Shown: one piece after another, positions 54,197 to 61,933 of the stretch
How positions within the stretch are numbered: the stretch's first letter is position 1
Layout of the letters: every line of letters starts with the position of its first letter
Assembly (NCBI RefSeq): GCF_020748465.1
Contig: NZ_JAHZMP010000001.1
Location: 310,001 to 374,000, forward strand
Reading direction: 5' to 3'
Length of the DNA: 64,000 nt
Source: Terrisporobacter mayombei
GTDB lineage: Bacteria; Bacillota; Clostridia; Peptostreptococcales; Peptostreptococcaceae
Notes under the pieces: model-generated
The model's database searches: none
What the model was told of the DNA's origin: nothing
What the model saw: the letters and a program-made list of their open reading frames with translations, nothing else
Program-made: the position numbers and the translations under genes

Positions 54197-54258
54197 AAAA
54201 CAATAATAGTCTGAAATTTAACAATTTTTTTTATATTTTCATAATTTATTTAAAGACA

Positions 54259-54963
54259 TTATTTGTCAAAATTTTCTTCAATGTACTTCATATGGGCTTC
54301 CATGGCTTTTAAAGCTTCCTTTTCATCTTTTTTAATTATTTTATTACAAATTTCATGGTGCTGACCTAATAAAAATTTATCAGCCTTATCATTTTGAATA
54401 ATTTCAGATCTGGCATCTTCAATAAATCTTTCAAATAACATGGATGCTGTGTTAAATAAACTTTCTATTAAACAGTTTTTACTCATAGATGCAACCTTAT
54501 TATGAAATCTTTTGTCTAATTCAACTAAAATTTCATTTCTATTTGCTCCTTTACTTTCTTCTTCCATTTCTTTCACTATACTAAGTAATTCCCTGCAATC
54601 CATGTCAGTTGCTCTAATAGCCGCAAGCCTCGCATTTTCCACTTCTAAGACTTTTCTAAGTTCAAAAATATCTTTATACTCACCATTATTTAATTTAAAC
54701 ATCATGGATAAAGGTTGTAATAATGATTTTTCAGTATTCGAGCAAATAAAATTTCCTTCTCCATGAATGCTCTCTACTACTCCCATGCTTTCCAATACTC
54801 TTAACGCTTCTCTTATAGACGTTCTGCTTATATTCATAAGTTCTGATAATTCTCTTTCTGATGGTAGCCTATCACCCTTTTTTAAATCACCATCAATTAT
54901 ATTTTTTTGTATTTGTTCAATTACTTCCTCGTAAACCTTTTTATTTGATATACTATTAAACAT
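54259..54963 (-). CDS. lctA: GntR/FadR-type lactate operon regulator
   Basis: 234 residues. The winged helix (GDRLPSERELSELMNISRTSIREALRVLESMG, then VESIHGEGNFI) is followed by an FCD ligand domain (LRKVLEVENARLAAIRAT, LDKRFHNKVASMSKN, LLGQHHEICNKI with the metal-binding His/Asp). LldR/LctA-type members repress lactate genes and release on lactate. It is encoded upstream in the same orientation as the operon, whose promoter holds a matching operator. Confidence 0.9.
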   Translation of the reverse strand: MFNSISNKKVYEEVIEQIQKNIIDGDLKKGDRLPSERELSELMNISRTSIREALRVLESMGVVESIHGEGNFICSNTEKSLLQPLSMMFKLNNGEYKDIFELRKVLEVENARLAAIRATDMDCRELLSIVKEMEEESKGANRNEILVELDKRFHNKVASMSKNCLIESLFNTASMLFERFIEDARSEIIQNDKADKFLLGQHHEICNKIIKKDEKEALKAMEAHMKYIEENFDK

Positions 54964-55225
54964 AAAATTCCCCCCATTGTACGCTATTTCGTCATAATTA
55001 AATTATATATTATTTTTTAGAAAAATGAAAATAAGTAAACATTAAAAAATTGTCATGTTATTGAGAATATTGTTGTTTTGTTTATATATCAAATATTAAT
55101 TTAATAATATTATCCAAAAGTATTTTGTATACTTGCATTAATAATGTAGATTTTTACATTATTATCCATTATTATGAGTAGTAATGAATTAAATACATTT
55201 ATAGTTAAATAAAGGGGGATAAATT
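54964..55225. other. Intergenic region before rubredoxin
   Basis: Divergent upstream region, AT-rich. AATAATGTA (55139) pairs with TACATTATT (to 55163), a possible operator dyad for the rubredoxin gene. No promoter can be fixed with confidence. Confidence 0.4.
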
Positions 55226-55387
55226 ATGAAAAAGTATATTTGTGATATTTGTGATTATGTTTATGATCCAGAAATAGGAGATCCTGATCATGGAATAAAC
55301 CCAGGAACTTCATTTGAAGATTTACCAGATGATTGGGAATGCCCTTTATGTGGTGTTGGCAAAGACGAATTTTCTGAAACTGAATAA
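55226..55387 (+). CDS. Rubredoxin
   Basis: 53 residues, ATG at 55226 after AAGGGGGAT. Two iron-binding knuckles are present: [13 protein letters not shown] (Cys 6 and 9) and [14 protein letters not shown] (Cys 39 and 42), with the conserved [15 protein letters not shown] between them. It is a one-electron carrier for oxygen and peroxide detoxification or other redox reactions in anaerobes. It stands alone between the lactate regulator and a DegV gene, and ends at a strong terminator. Confidence 0.97.
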   Translation: MKKYICDICDYVYDPEIGDPDHGINPGTSFEDLPDDWECPLCGVGKDEFSETE

Positions 55388-55395
55388 TTAAAAAT

Positions 55396-55441
55396 TAATT
55401 ACAAAAATAGTATATCAAAATTGATATACTATTTTTGTAAT
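55396..55441. terminator. Bidirectional terminator
   Basis: AATTACAAAAATAGTATATC pairs with its complement around AAAATT, directly after rubredoxin. Confidence 0.9.
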
Positions 55442-55481
55442 TATAATTTATTTTATATAAGACCTTATATTTTGTAGTTTT

Positions 55482-56330
55482 TTACTTAGTATAGTATGCA
55501 ATGCCAATGCTACCAGGACCCACATGAAGACCAATTACTGGTCCTATAGATTGAATACCAACCTTTTTACCAAGCTTATTTTCCAAAGCATTAGCTAATT
55601 TGAGACCTTCTTCTTCACAATTAATATGATGTACAACAACATCTCCTAACCCTTTAGATTCTATATCATTTAATACAGTTTCTACTATCTCATCTACAGC
55701 TTTTTTTCTAGTTCTAACCTTTTTGAATACAGAAGTTTCACCATCAACAACAGTAAGTATTGGTTTTATTTGTAATAAATTTCCAAACAAGGCTACTGCT
55801 CCACCTATTCTACCACCCTTTTTTAGATATTCTAAAGTCTCTGGTGTAAATAAAAATCTACCGTTATCTAACACCTGACTAGCTACATCTTCAACTTCAT
55901 CTATACTTTTTCCTTCACTTGCAATTTCACCAGCTTTAATTGCAGCAAATCCCATTTGCATACAGTTAGTCTTTGAATCTATTATACGTATATCTGCTTT
56001 AGGATAATCTTCTATTATCATATTTTTTACCATATTTGCATTTGAATATGTACCACTCATTTTTGATGATAAGAATATTCCGACTATTGAATCTCCATCT
56101 TTTACTATCTTTTCAAATGCACTTAACATTTCTTCTGGTATGGGCTGAGATGATTTTGGAATTTCGTCTACTTTGCTCATTTCTTCATAAAAATATTTAT
56201 TATCTATATCAACTTCACGTCTACTTACTCCATCCATAACAACGTTTAAAGATATTATTTTTATATCATATTTATCTATATACTCATTTGGAATATATGA
56301 TGTACTGTCTATAACTACTTTTATTGCCAT
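55482..56330 (-). CDS. DegV family fatty-acid-binding protein
   Basis: 282 residues from ATG at 56330. VVIDSTSYIPNEYIDKYDIKIISLNV at the N-terminus, TSQPIPEEM-like SKSSQPIPEEML, FLSSKMSGTYSNA and the C-terminal GPVIGLHVGPGSIGIAYYTK are the standard DegV motifs. DegV/FakB proteins bind a fatty acid for phosphorylation by FakA. Here no fakA is adjacent, as is common for extra DegV copies. Confidence 0.92.
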   Translation of the reverse strand: MAIKVVIDSTSYIPNEYIDKYDIKIISLNVVMDGVSRREVDIDNKYFYEEMSKVDEIPKSSQPIPEEMLSAFEKIVKDGDSIVGIFLSSKMSGTYSNANMVKNMIIEDYPKADIRIIDSKTNCMQMGFAAIKAGEIASEGKSIDEVEDVASQVLDNGRFLFTPETLEYLKKGGRIGGAVALFGNLLQIKPILTVVDGETSVFKKVRTRKKAVDEIVETVLNDIESKGLGDVVVHHINCEEEGLKLANALENKLGKKVGIQSIGPVIGLHVGPGSIGIAYYTK

Positions 56331-56414
56331 ATACTTCACTTCCTTTTAATTGATTCTGTTTATAAGTACATTAATTATTATATACTAAATTTATTTATAA
56401 AGTTAAGTTAATAT

Positions 56415-56441
56415 AAAAAAGTAGTCCCAGAGGGACTACTA
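56415..56441 (-). terminator. Terminator of queK-queT-queL
   Basis: On the minus strand GTAGTCCC-TCT-GGGACTAC is followed by T6, just after the radical SAM gene. Confidence 0.85.
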
Positions 56442-56442
56442 C

Positions 56443-57141
56443 TTAATCTCCTACTCCAAAATCTGTATTGTTAATCAATACCTCGATCTTAGGATTATTT
56501 ATTAAAAACTTATATTTTTCACTAAACCAAGCAACTAATTTTTCATCTCTTTTCACTTTAGATGAATTATTAATAAAAACATTAATAGTTGCATGTTCAA
56601 AATAATCTTGTATAATTTCCATATCTTTATCAATCATTTCTTTGGTTTGACCTTTTATTCCTACCATAATACATGGAGAATCAAAATATTTTTTCAACTC
56701 TTCAACAGTCTCAAATTTTGCATTTTTATTAAGATATACATTTCTAAAGTTATTATCAAAAGTCTCCACGCCTATCTTAAATGTTATAGGAATTTCAAAG
56801 AAATCTCTCATTTGTTGAATTTTATTTTTGTATACCCAATGACTTTCTAAAAACAATCTTTCAATTTTCTTTTCTTTGATTATTTCCTTTATTTTAAGTA
56901 AAGTATCCTTAGGAATTTCAAAGCAACTTCCGGAATTTATTACTTCCAATACTTTATATTTGCCAGTAACATTTTCTAATACTTCAAAATTAAGTTTATT
57001 TATCTCTTCTTCATCTTTAGAATTATCTAATATATAATCACAAAAGCTACATTTTCCCCATTTACACGGAAAAGCTTTAAGTAGCACTATTTCACGCTGA
57101 TTTTTATTTATTACTTCACTATATCTATCCATGTTGTTCAT
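56443..57141 (-). CDS. queL: Radical SAM protein, probable queuine lyase QueL
   Basis: 232 residues. The cluster motif is CKWGKCSFC near residue 26, a CX4CX2C spacing one residue longer than the canonical CX3CX2C. Core strands EVINSGSCFEIPKDTL, IERLFLESHWVYKNK and FKIGVETFDNNFRN follow. The operon (nucleosidase, ECF S protein, this gene) matches the queuosine salvage set described in Clostridioides difficile, where QueL turns queuine into preQ1. Its start overlaps the end of queT by 17 bp; an in-frame ATG at 57132 is the alternative. It is short for radical SAM enzymes. Confidence 0.75.
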   Translation of the reverse strand: MNNMDRYSEVINKNQREIVLLKAFPCKWGKCSFCDYILDNSKDEEEINKLNFEVLENVTGKYKVLEVINSGSCFEIPKDTLLKIKEIIKEKKIERLFLESHWVYKNKIQQMRDFFEIPITFKIGVETFDNNFRNVYLNKNAKFETVEELKKYFDSPCIMVGIKGQTKEMIDKDMEIIQDYFEHATINVFINNSSKVKRDEKLVAWFSEKYKFLINNPKIEVLINNTDFGVGD

Positions 57142-57703
57142 TCACCTTCTGTTTAAATGATAATTTGTAACTTTTAGGTAAAGCTGCTACACCTAAAGCT
57201 ACTAAAACTACAGCTAAAAATTTATCTGCATAATCTGTACATACTTGAGTTATAAATACACTAACTACCATTGGCACATTAAAATGACTTAATATTTGTA
57301 CTATATAAGAAGAACCAGAAGATGTGACTCCTCCAAATAAAAATGCTGCTATTACTGCACTTATAATACTTGTTGGTAACGTAAATATAAATACTCCAAA
57401 TGGTGTTTTCTTTCCACTCAAAAATCCTTTTTCATACATTAATCCTGCTAAAATCCCTGTACTTATTTGTACTGGAGCAAAATACAATGAATACGGATCA
57501 AAAGTCATTCCACTTACTAAACTACCACATACCCCCGTCATAACTGCAAATTTAGGTCCTAGTAAACAAGCCACTAATATTGTCCCTATGGAGTCTAAAT
57601 AAATAGGTAATCTTAATGTTAATGCTATTAATGCTCCTATTATATTTAAAGAAATCCCCATTGCCATCAAAGTCAAATTTCTTGTATTCATACTCTTATT
57701 CAT
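57125..57703 (-). CDS. queT: ECF transporter S component, probable QueT
   Basis: 192 residues with six helices. LRLPIYLDSIGTILVACLLGPKFAVMTGVCGSLVSGM is the substrate-contact part of S proteins; FGGVTSSGSSYIV and VCTDYADKFLAVV follow. There is no energising ATPase nearby, so it would use the shared ECF module (group II). Position between the nucleosidase and radical SAM gene and under a preQ1-type aptamer indicates a queuosine or queuine substrate. Start at 57703 has GGGGG upstream. Confidence 0.78.
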   Translation of the reverse strand: MNKSMNTRNLTLMAMGISLNIIGALIALTLRLPIYLDSIGTILVACLLGPKFAVMTGVCGSLVSGMTFDPYSLYFAPVQISTGILAGLMYEKGFLSGKKTPFGVFIFTLPTSIISAVIAAFLFGGVTSSGSSYIVQILSHFNVPMVVSVFITQVCTDYADKFLAVVLVALGVAALPKSYKLSFKQKVNEQHG

Positions 57704-57704
57704 T

Positions 57705-58670
57705 TTATATTACCCCCTGGATTGTATCTATTTCATCTTCATACCCTTTAAATATTCTTTTTAAGAACATTTTCATAAAAGCTTTTTCATCTACTTCTGT
57801 TAAAACATAAGCATTTGGATCATTTTGGTAAAAGTTAAATGAGTCTACTATAGATTGACCCATTGCCACTCCATCATGAGCTACTTCTACATAAGAATCA
57901 AAGCCTTTACATAAATTTCTATCAATGAAATATGCCACTGCAAGAGGATCATTAATTACACATCCTATTATGTGCTCTTGTTCCCAATGAAAATCTATAT
58001 AAAATCTTGTTATTTCACTTATAAATTTTGATTTTTCCTTATCAAGTCTATTTATAAACTCGATAATATTTGGTGTTAAAACTATTCTTCTAGTTACATC
58101 TAGTCCTACCATATGAATTTTTTTAGGTAAATTTTTGTAAACATAATCAGCTGCATGAGGATCTACCCAATAATTAAACTCTGCAACTGGCGAACAGTTT
58201 CCATGTATCCTAAAGGCTCCACCCATAGATACAAATTCGTCTAAATTATTGAAAACTTCTTTACTCTTTATTAAAGCTTTTGCAATATTAGTCATTGGCC
58301 CTAAAGCTATTATAGATACTTTTTCATTGTTTTTTAAGGTATCAATAATAAAGTCTACTCCACCGTCTAATATTTCCTTGTTTACATCTTCATAGAAATT
58401 CTCTCCTATACCATCTTCTCCATGAGTATCTTGCGCTGTTACAAGGTCTCTTTTCAGTGGGAATCTTTCTCCCATATAAACTGGTATATCAAGTCTTTTT
58501 GATATTTGAAGTGCTTTTGAAGCATTTTTTGCTCCAATATCTGCTGGAACATTGCCACTGCAGATTGTAAGTCCTACAACTTCTAACTCCTTGGAATTTA
58601 ACGCTAGAAGTATTGCCAGGCAATCGTCTATACCTGGGTCACAATCAATTATTACTTTTCTTTTTTCCAT
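57705..58670 (-). CDS. queK: Nucleoside hydrolase family, probable queuosine hydrolase QueK
   Basis: 321 residues of the IunH family. The N-terminal calcium-binding DxDxxxDD is intact (VIIDCDPGIDDCLAI), SIIALGPMTNIAKAL and GGAFRIHGNCSPVAEFNYWVDPHAAD carry the conserved substrate residues, and CVINDPLAVAYF supplies the last Asp. Family members cleave ribonucleosides; in this operon context the substrate is likely queuosine, giving queuine for QueL. The leader holds a preQ1-I-like riboswitch, direct support for a queuosine role. Confidence 0.8.
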   Translation of the reverse strand: MEKRKVIIDCDPGIDDCLAILLALNSKELEVVGLTICSGNVPADIGAKNASKALQISKRLDIPVYMGERFPLKRDLVTAQDTHGEDGIGENFYEDVNKEILDGGVDFIIDTLKNNEKVSIIALGPMTNIAKALIKSKEVFNNLDEFVSMGGAFRIHGNCSPVAEFNYWVDPHAADYVYKNLPKKIHMVGLDVTRRIVLTPNIIEFINRLDKEKSKFISEITRFYIDFHWEQEHIIGCVINDPLAVAYFIDRNLCKGFDSYVEVAHDGVAMGQSIVDSFNFYQNDPNAYVLTEVDEKAFMKMFLKRIFKGYEDEIDTIQGVI

Positions 58671-58774
58671 ATTTTATCTCCTCCCAATCTTTCTAAAGGA
58701 GATCCTATACGCTTTTTTGCACAAAAAAAGCCGTATCTAAGGATTAACTTAAATACTGCCACTAAATAAGCTAA

Positions 58775-58809
58775 CCTAGTTTTTTATACTTGGAGGATCT
58801 CGAACAAGT
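58775..58809 (-). promoter_or_regulatory. preQ1-I riboswitch aptamer
   Basis: On the minus strand ACTTG-(12 nt beginning TTCGAG)-CAAGT is followed by ATAAAAAACTAGG. Stem length (5 bp), 12-nt loop starting TTC and the A-rich tail ATAAAAAACTA match the class I preQ1 aptamer position for position. It lies ~105 bp before queK. Loop bases GAGATCCT are an exact complement of AGGATCTC at 58699-58706 just before the ribosome site, a possible switch pairing; a stem-loop (58707-58736) lies between. Confidence 0.8.
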
Positions 58810-59063
58810 CCTAGATTATTTTTATAACCTAGTATTTTCAATTGTTTTATTATTATAAAACCACAATTGTCTAGTCTTTTAAAGTTATCCACAACTAAAC
58901 AATTAATATTTTATCACAATTATATGTTTAATCCAATAATTTTATTATTATATTTAATAGAGTAATATTTTTGATGTACTTTTTCATAACAAGACCTATA
59001 AGTGAAACATTCTAAAACTTGCTTTAGATATTTTCCGAAGTGATTTAGTTTTGTGCAAGTGAT
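58810..59063. other. AT-rich upstream region of queuosine operon
   Basis: Contains the minus-strand promoter region of queK (TATAAT-like boxes around 58850) and no gene. CTAGG repeats flank the aptamer. Confidence 0.4.
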
Positions 59064-59106
59064 ATAGACTGCTTCTATTGTTTTGAAGAAGTAGTCTATT
59101 TTTTAT
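59064..59106 (+). terminator. Orphan terminator on plus strand
   Basis: ATAGACTGCTTC pairs with GAAGTAGTCTAT around ~16 nt, then T6. No gene precedes it on this strand, so it could end a small RNA or a deleted gene. Confidence 0.6.
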
Positions 59107-59113
59107 AAATTTA

Positions 59114-59450
59114 CATAAAAAAATTATTGTAATACTTTGTATTTTTGCAATCTTTGTGATGGTAGGTTGTAATTTTTATGAAAAACCAGTGTTACACGGT
59201 TATTATTCAAGTAAATCTATAGGCAGGTATACTATTGAACTTTCATTCTAGTAAGATGACAAAACATTTGTTAAGTATATTTACAACAGAGAGGTTGATA
59301 AAGGTATATATTAAAATTCAGATGACAATCAATAAAGATAAAATTTGTAAACAAAACACCACAATATTTCTGACAACAATTTGATGATGTAGAAGAATAT
59401 AAAAAATTATGTAACTAATTAAAATTTGGTATTAAGGTAAATAAAGTATA
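59114..59450 (+). pseudogene. Lipoprotein gene remnant
   Basis: The plus strand reads HKKIIVILCIFAIFVMVGCN, then FYEKPVLHGYYSSKSIGRYT and IELSF, before a TAG at ~59250. KKIIVILCIFAIFVMVGC is a perfect lipoprotein signal with lipobox, but the start codon is missing. Further fragments (KTFVKYIYNREVDKG) follow in another phase, broken by stops. It is a dead exported lipoprotein of unknown family. Confidence 0.65.
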
Positions 59451-59555
59451 GGTTTTATTAAATTTAACAGAAGAAAATAGTTTAAAATGGGGATTTTGAA
59501 TGAGAATAAAGAAGAAAATTTTAGGTGCATATCTTTCACTAGGGGTAGTTCACAA

Positions 59556-59590
59556 TAAAGAGCTACTTTAATTCTTAAAGTAGCTCTTGT
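59556..59590. terminator. Terminator of Cys/Arg-rich gene
   Basis: AAGAGCTACTTTA pairs with TAAAGTAGCTCTT around ATTCT, after the minus-strand gene at 59604. Confidence 0.85.
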
Positions 59591-59603
59591 AGTTCGATGG
59601 ATT

Positions 59604-59738
59604 TTAGTCTCTAAAACCTTTACTACAATTACAGCAAGAAAAACAACGACCACATCTACGACACCTTAGCCTTCTTAAAAATCTTCTACCGCAGACAGGA
59701 CATGTAAAAAATAGTATTGATTTAAAACACCTACTCAT
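59604..59738 (-). CDS. Small Cys/Arg-rich zinc-binding-type protein, 44 aa
   Basis: ATG at 59738 after GAGGTGG, stop TAA at 59604. The 44-residue product has nine cysteines and ten arginines: CPVCGRRFLRRLRCRRCGRC, then FSCCNCSKG. The first two CxxC pairs would form a zinc ribbon; the CFSCCNC cluster adds further metal ligands. Net charge is strongly positive, so nucleic-acid binding is plausible. It has its own terminator, which supports a real transcript. I do not know the family. Confidence 0.65.
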   Translation of the reverse strand: MSRCFKSILFFTCPVCGRRFLRRLRCRRCGRCFSCCNCSKGFRD

Positions 59739-60053
59739 TAAACCACCTCTTTATAAAAAATTAAGCTTAAATTCACATTTAAACTTACTGTAAGATATGC
59801 ATAAAATGTATTTTTGTGAGTTTTTTCAATGAAAAATGTATAAGTTAAAATACTGTTATATAGACCTGAATATTAAATAAGTGGATGGTAGTTCACGAAT
59901 AATTGCATTGATTGGTTTAATTGCATTTTTAGTATTAGTAATAAAAATAATATTCAATTTTTGTAGGTGATGAAAATGGAAACACATAAAATAAATGTAA
60001 CTATTACTAATTTTAGTTAATATTACATTTTAATACGGGCAATATTATAACAT
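59739..60053. other. 315-bp gap with no supported gene
   Basis: A 29-codon hydrophobic plus-strand frame (59881-59970) lacks a ribosome site. I see no other structure before the terminator at 60054. Confidence 0.4.
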
Positions 60054-60083
60054 AAAAAAAGAAAGGTATAATCCCTTTCTTTT
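60054..60083. terminator. Terminator of cdd
   Basis: AAAAGAAAGG pairs with CCTTTCTTTT around TATAATC, downstream of the minus-strand cytidine deaminase. Confidence 0.8.
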
Positions 60084-60112
60084 ACTTGTTTAGACATAAA
60101 CAATAAAATTGT

Positions 60113-60535
60113 TTATTTTAGGTTTGCTGGTCCAAATCCTAATGGTAATATTTCTTCCAGTGTATATTCTATATAATCATCAAGATTGTTTCTATCTTTC
60201 GCTAAGTAAATTTTAAATTCTTTTGGTTTACAAAATTCCATCATTACCTGTCTGCATACTCCACATGGTGAACAATATTCTCCTACTTCACCTGCTTTGC
60301 CTCCTACTATGGCAATTGCATCAAATTCTTTTTGTCCCTCTGATACTGCTTTAAAGAAAGCTGTTCTTTCAGCACAATTTGTTGGAGTATATGATGCATT
60401 TTCAATGTTACAACCTTGATATATTTTTCCATTCTTCCCAAGCAAAGCTGCTCCCACATTAAAATTAGAATATGGTGCATAGCTCATCTCTTGTGCTTCA
60501 AAAGCATTTTTTATTAATAATTGTATATTATTCAT
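60113..60535 (-). CDS. cdd: Cytidine deaminase
   Basis: 140 residues, tetrameric-type cytidine deaminase. It converts cytidine and deoxycytidine to uridine forms. NVGAALLGKNGKIYQGCNIENASY is the substrate strand, NCAERTAFFKAVSEG holds the zinc Cys and catalytic Glu, and PCGVCRQVMMEF the other two zinc cysteines. It is alone, rather than in the usual deoA/era context, and has its own terminator. Confidence 0.95.
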   Translation of the reverse strand: MNNIQLLIKNAFEAQEMSYAPYSNFNVGAALLGKNGKIYQGCNIENASYTPTNCAERTAFFKAVSEGQKEFDAIAIVGGKAGEVGEYCSPCGVCRQVMMEFCKPKEFKIYLAKDRNNLDDYIEYTLEEILPLGFGPANLK

Positions 60536-60701
60536 AAATTTTTAATATCCTTTCCAATTTAATACTTTAATATATTTAGTATGTGCATACAAATATATAA
60601 AGGATAATTATTATAACATCTATAAATGAAAAAGTATATATATTTTTGAAACTTATTTATAACTCTTATCTACTAATTATAATATATATATCATCATTAT
60701 T

Positions 60702-61919
60702 TTATACAATTAATTTTATGATTTTATCTATTTTTTTTCCAAGGCCATCCCAAGTTTTGTTTGTCATATTTATCTCAGGTTTTTTTTCATCTTTTCTAAT
60801 TACATTTATTAAACTTTCCATATTTCTCGCAATATTTTCTTCAAATTTTGATAAATCATCTTTTAATGGAGTAGTGCAATTTATCATCCTCGGCATTGTC
60901 AAATATAATATATTGCCAGAATTATTTATTTCATCTCCAATAAAATCCTCCAACCCATTAATTTTACTAACTATTACTTTACACCCACATGATAAAGCTT
61001 CCAGTGCAACTATAGGAAGTCCTTCATAAAATGAGGGCAATATAAAAATATGACTTTTATTAAATAACTCTGATAGCTCTATATGATTTAATCTTCCTTT
61101 AAAATTAACTTTGTATCTAGATTTTTTTGATATCTCTATTATTTTATCAATCTCTTCTTTATCACTTCCACTACCTGCTATATTTACAATTATGTCTTCT
61201 TTGTTATAGTTTAAAAGATTAAGACTATTTAATAAAGACTTTATTCCCTTGCTCTCACAAATTTTACCTGCATAAGTTATATTAATTTCTTTACCTGTTT
61301 TGTAGTTTTTATTATAAAAAACTTTATCGTCATAACCACTACCTATAACAGTAACCTTATCATCTTCAAAATTAAAAGTCTTAATTATATCTTCTTTTTG
61401 ATCCTTATGTAAAGCAAAAATATAGTCCAACTTATTTATATTTGAAATAATATAATCCTTTTTTAAATCAATATTTTTCAATTGTCTAAGACAAGTTCCA
61501 TGGCAAATTCCAATTACTTTAATATCTTTTACTTTTTCTATTACTAAACTAGTAATTAGATATAAATGATTACATATAATAATATCTGGCTTAAAATCCT
61601 TTATTGCCATATTTAAAATACTTAAAAACTCTTCTTTAATTTTATTTATCATATCTTCAGTAAGCTCTTTATATTTTGTACTTTCATAGGGTATAATATC
61701 GCTCATACCTATTACTGAAAAAGGTAATTGAGGAGTATTATAAGTCATTGGATAAAATTTTATATTGTCATTAAAATAAGTTTTTTCATCTTTTATATCT
61801 ATGCCTGCTATTATACCTTGCTCATGACCTAATTTATGTAAACTTTCAATTACTCCATTCATATACACTCCACTACCTGTACTGTTTGGTTTTTGAGCTG
61901 TAATGTGTAGTATTCTCAT
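60702..61919 (-). CDS. Glycosyltransferase family 4 protein
   Basis: 405 residues from ATG at 61919 (AAGGA 8 bp upstream; the ATG at 61928 is too close). A GT-B fold enzyme: MRILHITAQKPNSTGSGVYMNGVIESL at the N-terminus, DIIICNHLYLITS and IGICHGTCLRQL in the acceptor half. Then ITYAGKICESKGIKSLLNSL and the donor motif ILPSFYEGLPIVALEALSCGCKVIVSK with E-x7-E. Sugar donor and acceptor are unknown. It starts 14 bp after the PP2C gene, so the two are cotranscribed. Confidence 0.88.
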   Translation of the reverse strand: MRILHITAQKPNSTGSGVYMNGVIESLHKLGHEQGIIAGIDIKDEKTYFNDNIKFYPMTYNTPQLPFSVIGMSDIIPYESTKYKELTEDMINKIKEEFLSILNMAIKDFKPDIIICNHLYLITSLVIEKVKDIKVIGICHGTCLRQLKNIDLKKDYIISNINKLDYIFALHKDQKEDIIKTFNFEDDKVTVIGSGYDDKVFYNKNYKTGKEINITYAGKICESKGIKSLLNSLNLLNYNKEDIIVNIAGSGSDKEEIDKIIEISKKSRYKVNFKGRLNHIELSELFNKSHIFILPSFYEGLPIVALEALSCGCKVIVSKINGLEDFIGDEINNSGNILYLTMPRMINCTTPLKDDLSKFEENIARNMESLINVIRKDEKKPEINMTNKTWDGLGKKIDKIIKLIV

Positions 61920-61933
61920 ATCGTCCATCCTTT

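Noticed and set aside
58707-58736. Intrinsic terminator in the queK leader
   Set aside because: The stem pairs a T-run with an A-run internally, and no T-run follows on the minus strand, so termination there is unlikely.
59432-59653. 73-codon minus-strand frame near the Cys/Arg-rich gene
   Set aside because: It overlaps the better-supported 44-codon gene in another phase and runs through its terminator.
59881-59970. 29-codon hydrophobic peptide gene
   Set aside because: GTG start without any ribosome site and no terminator; not enough support.
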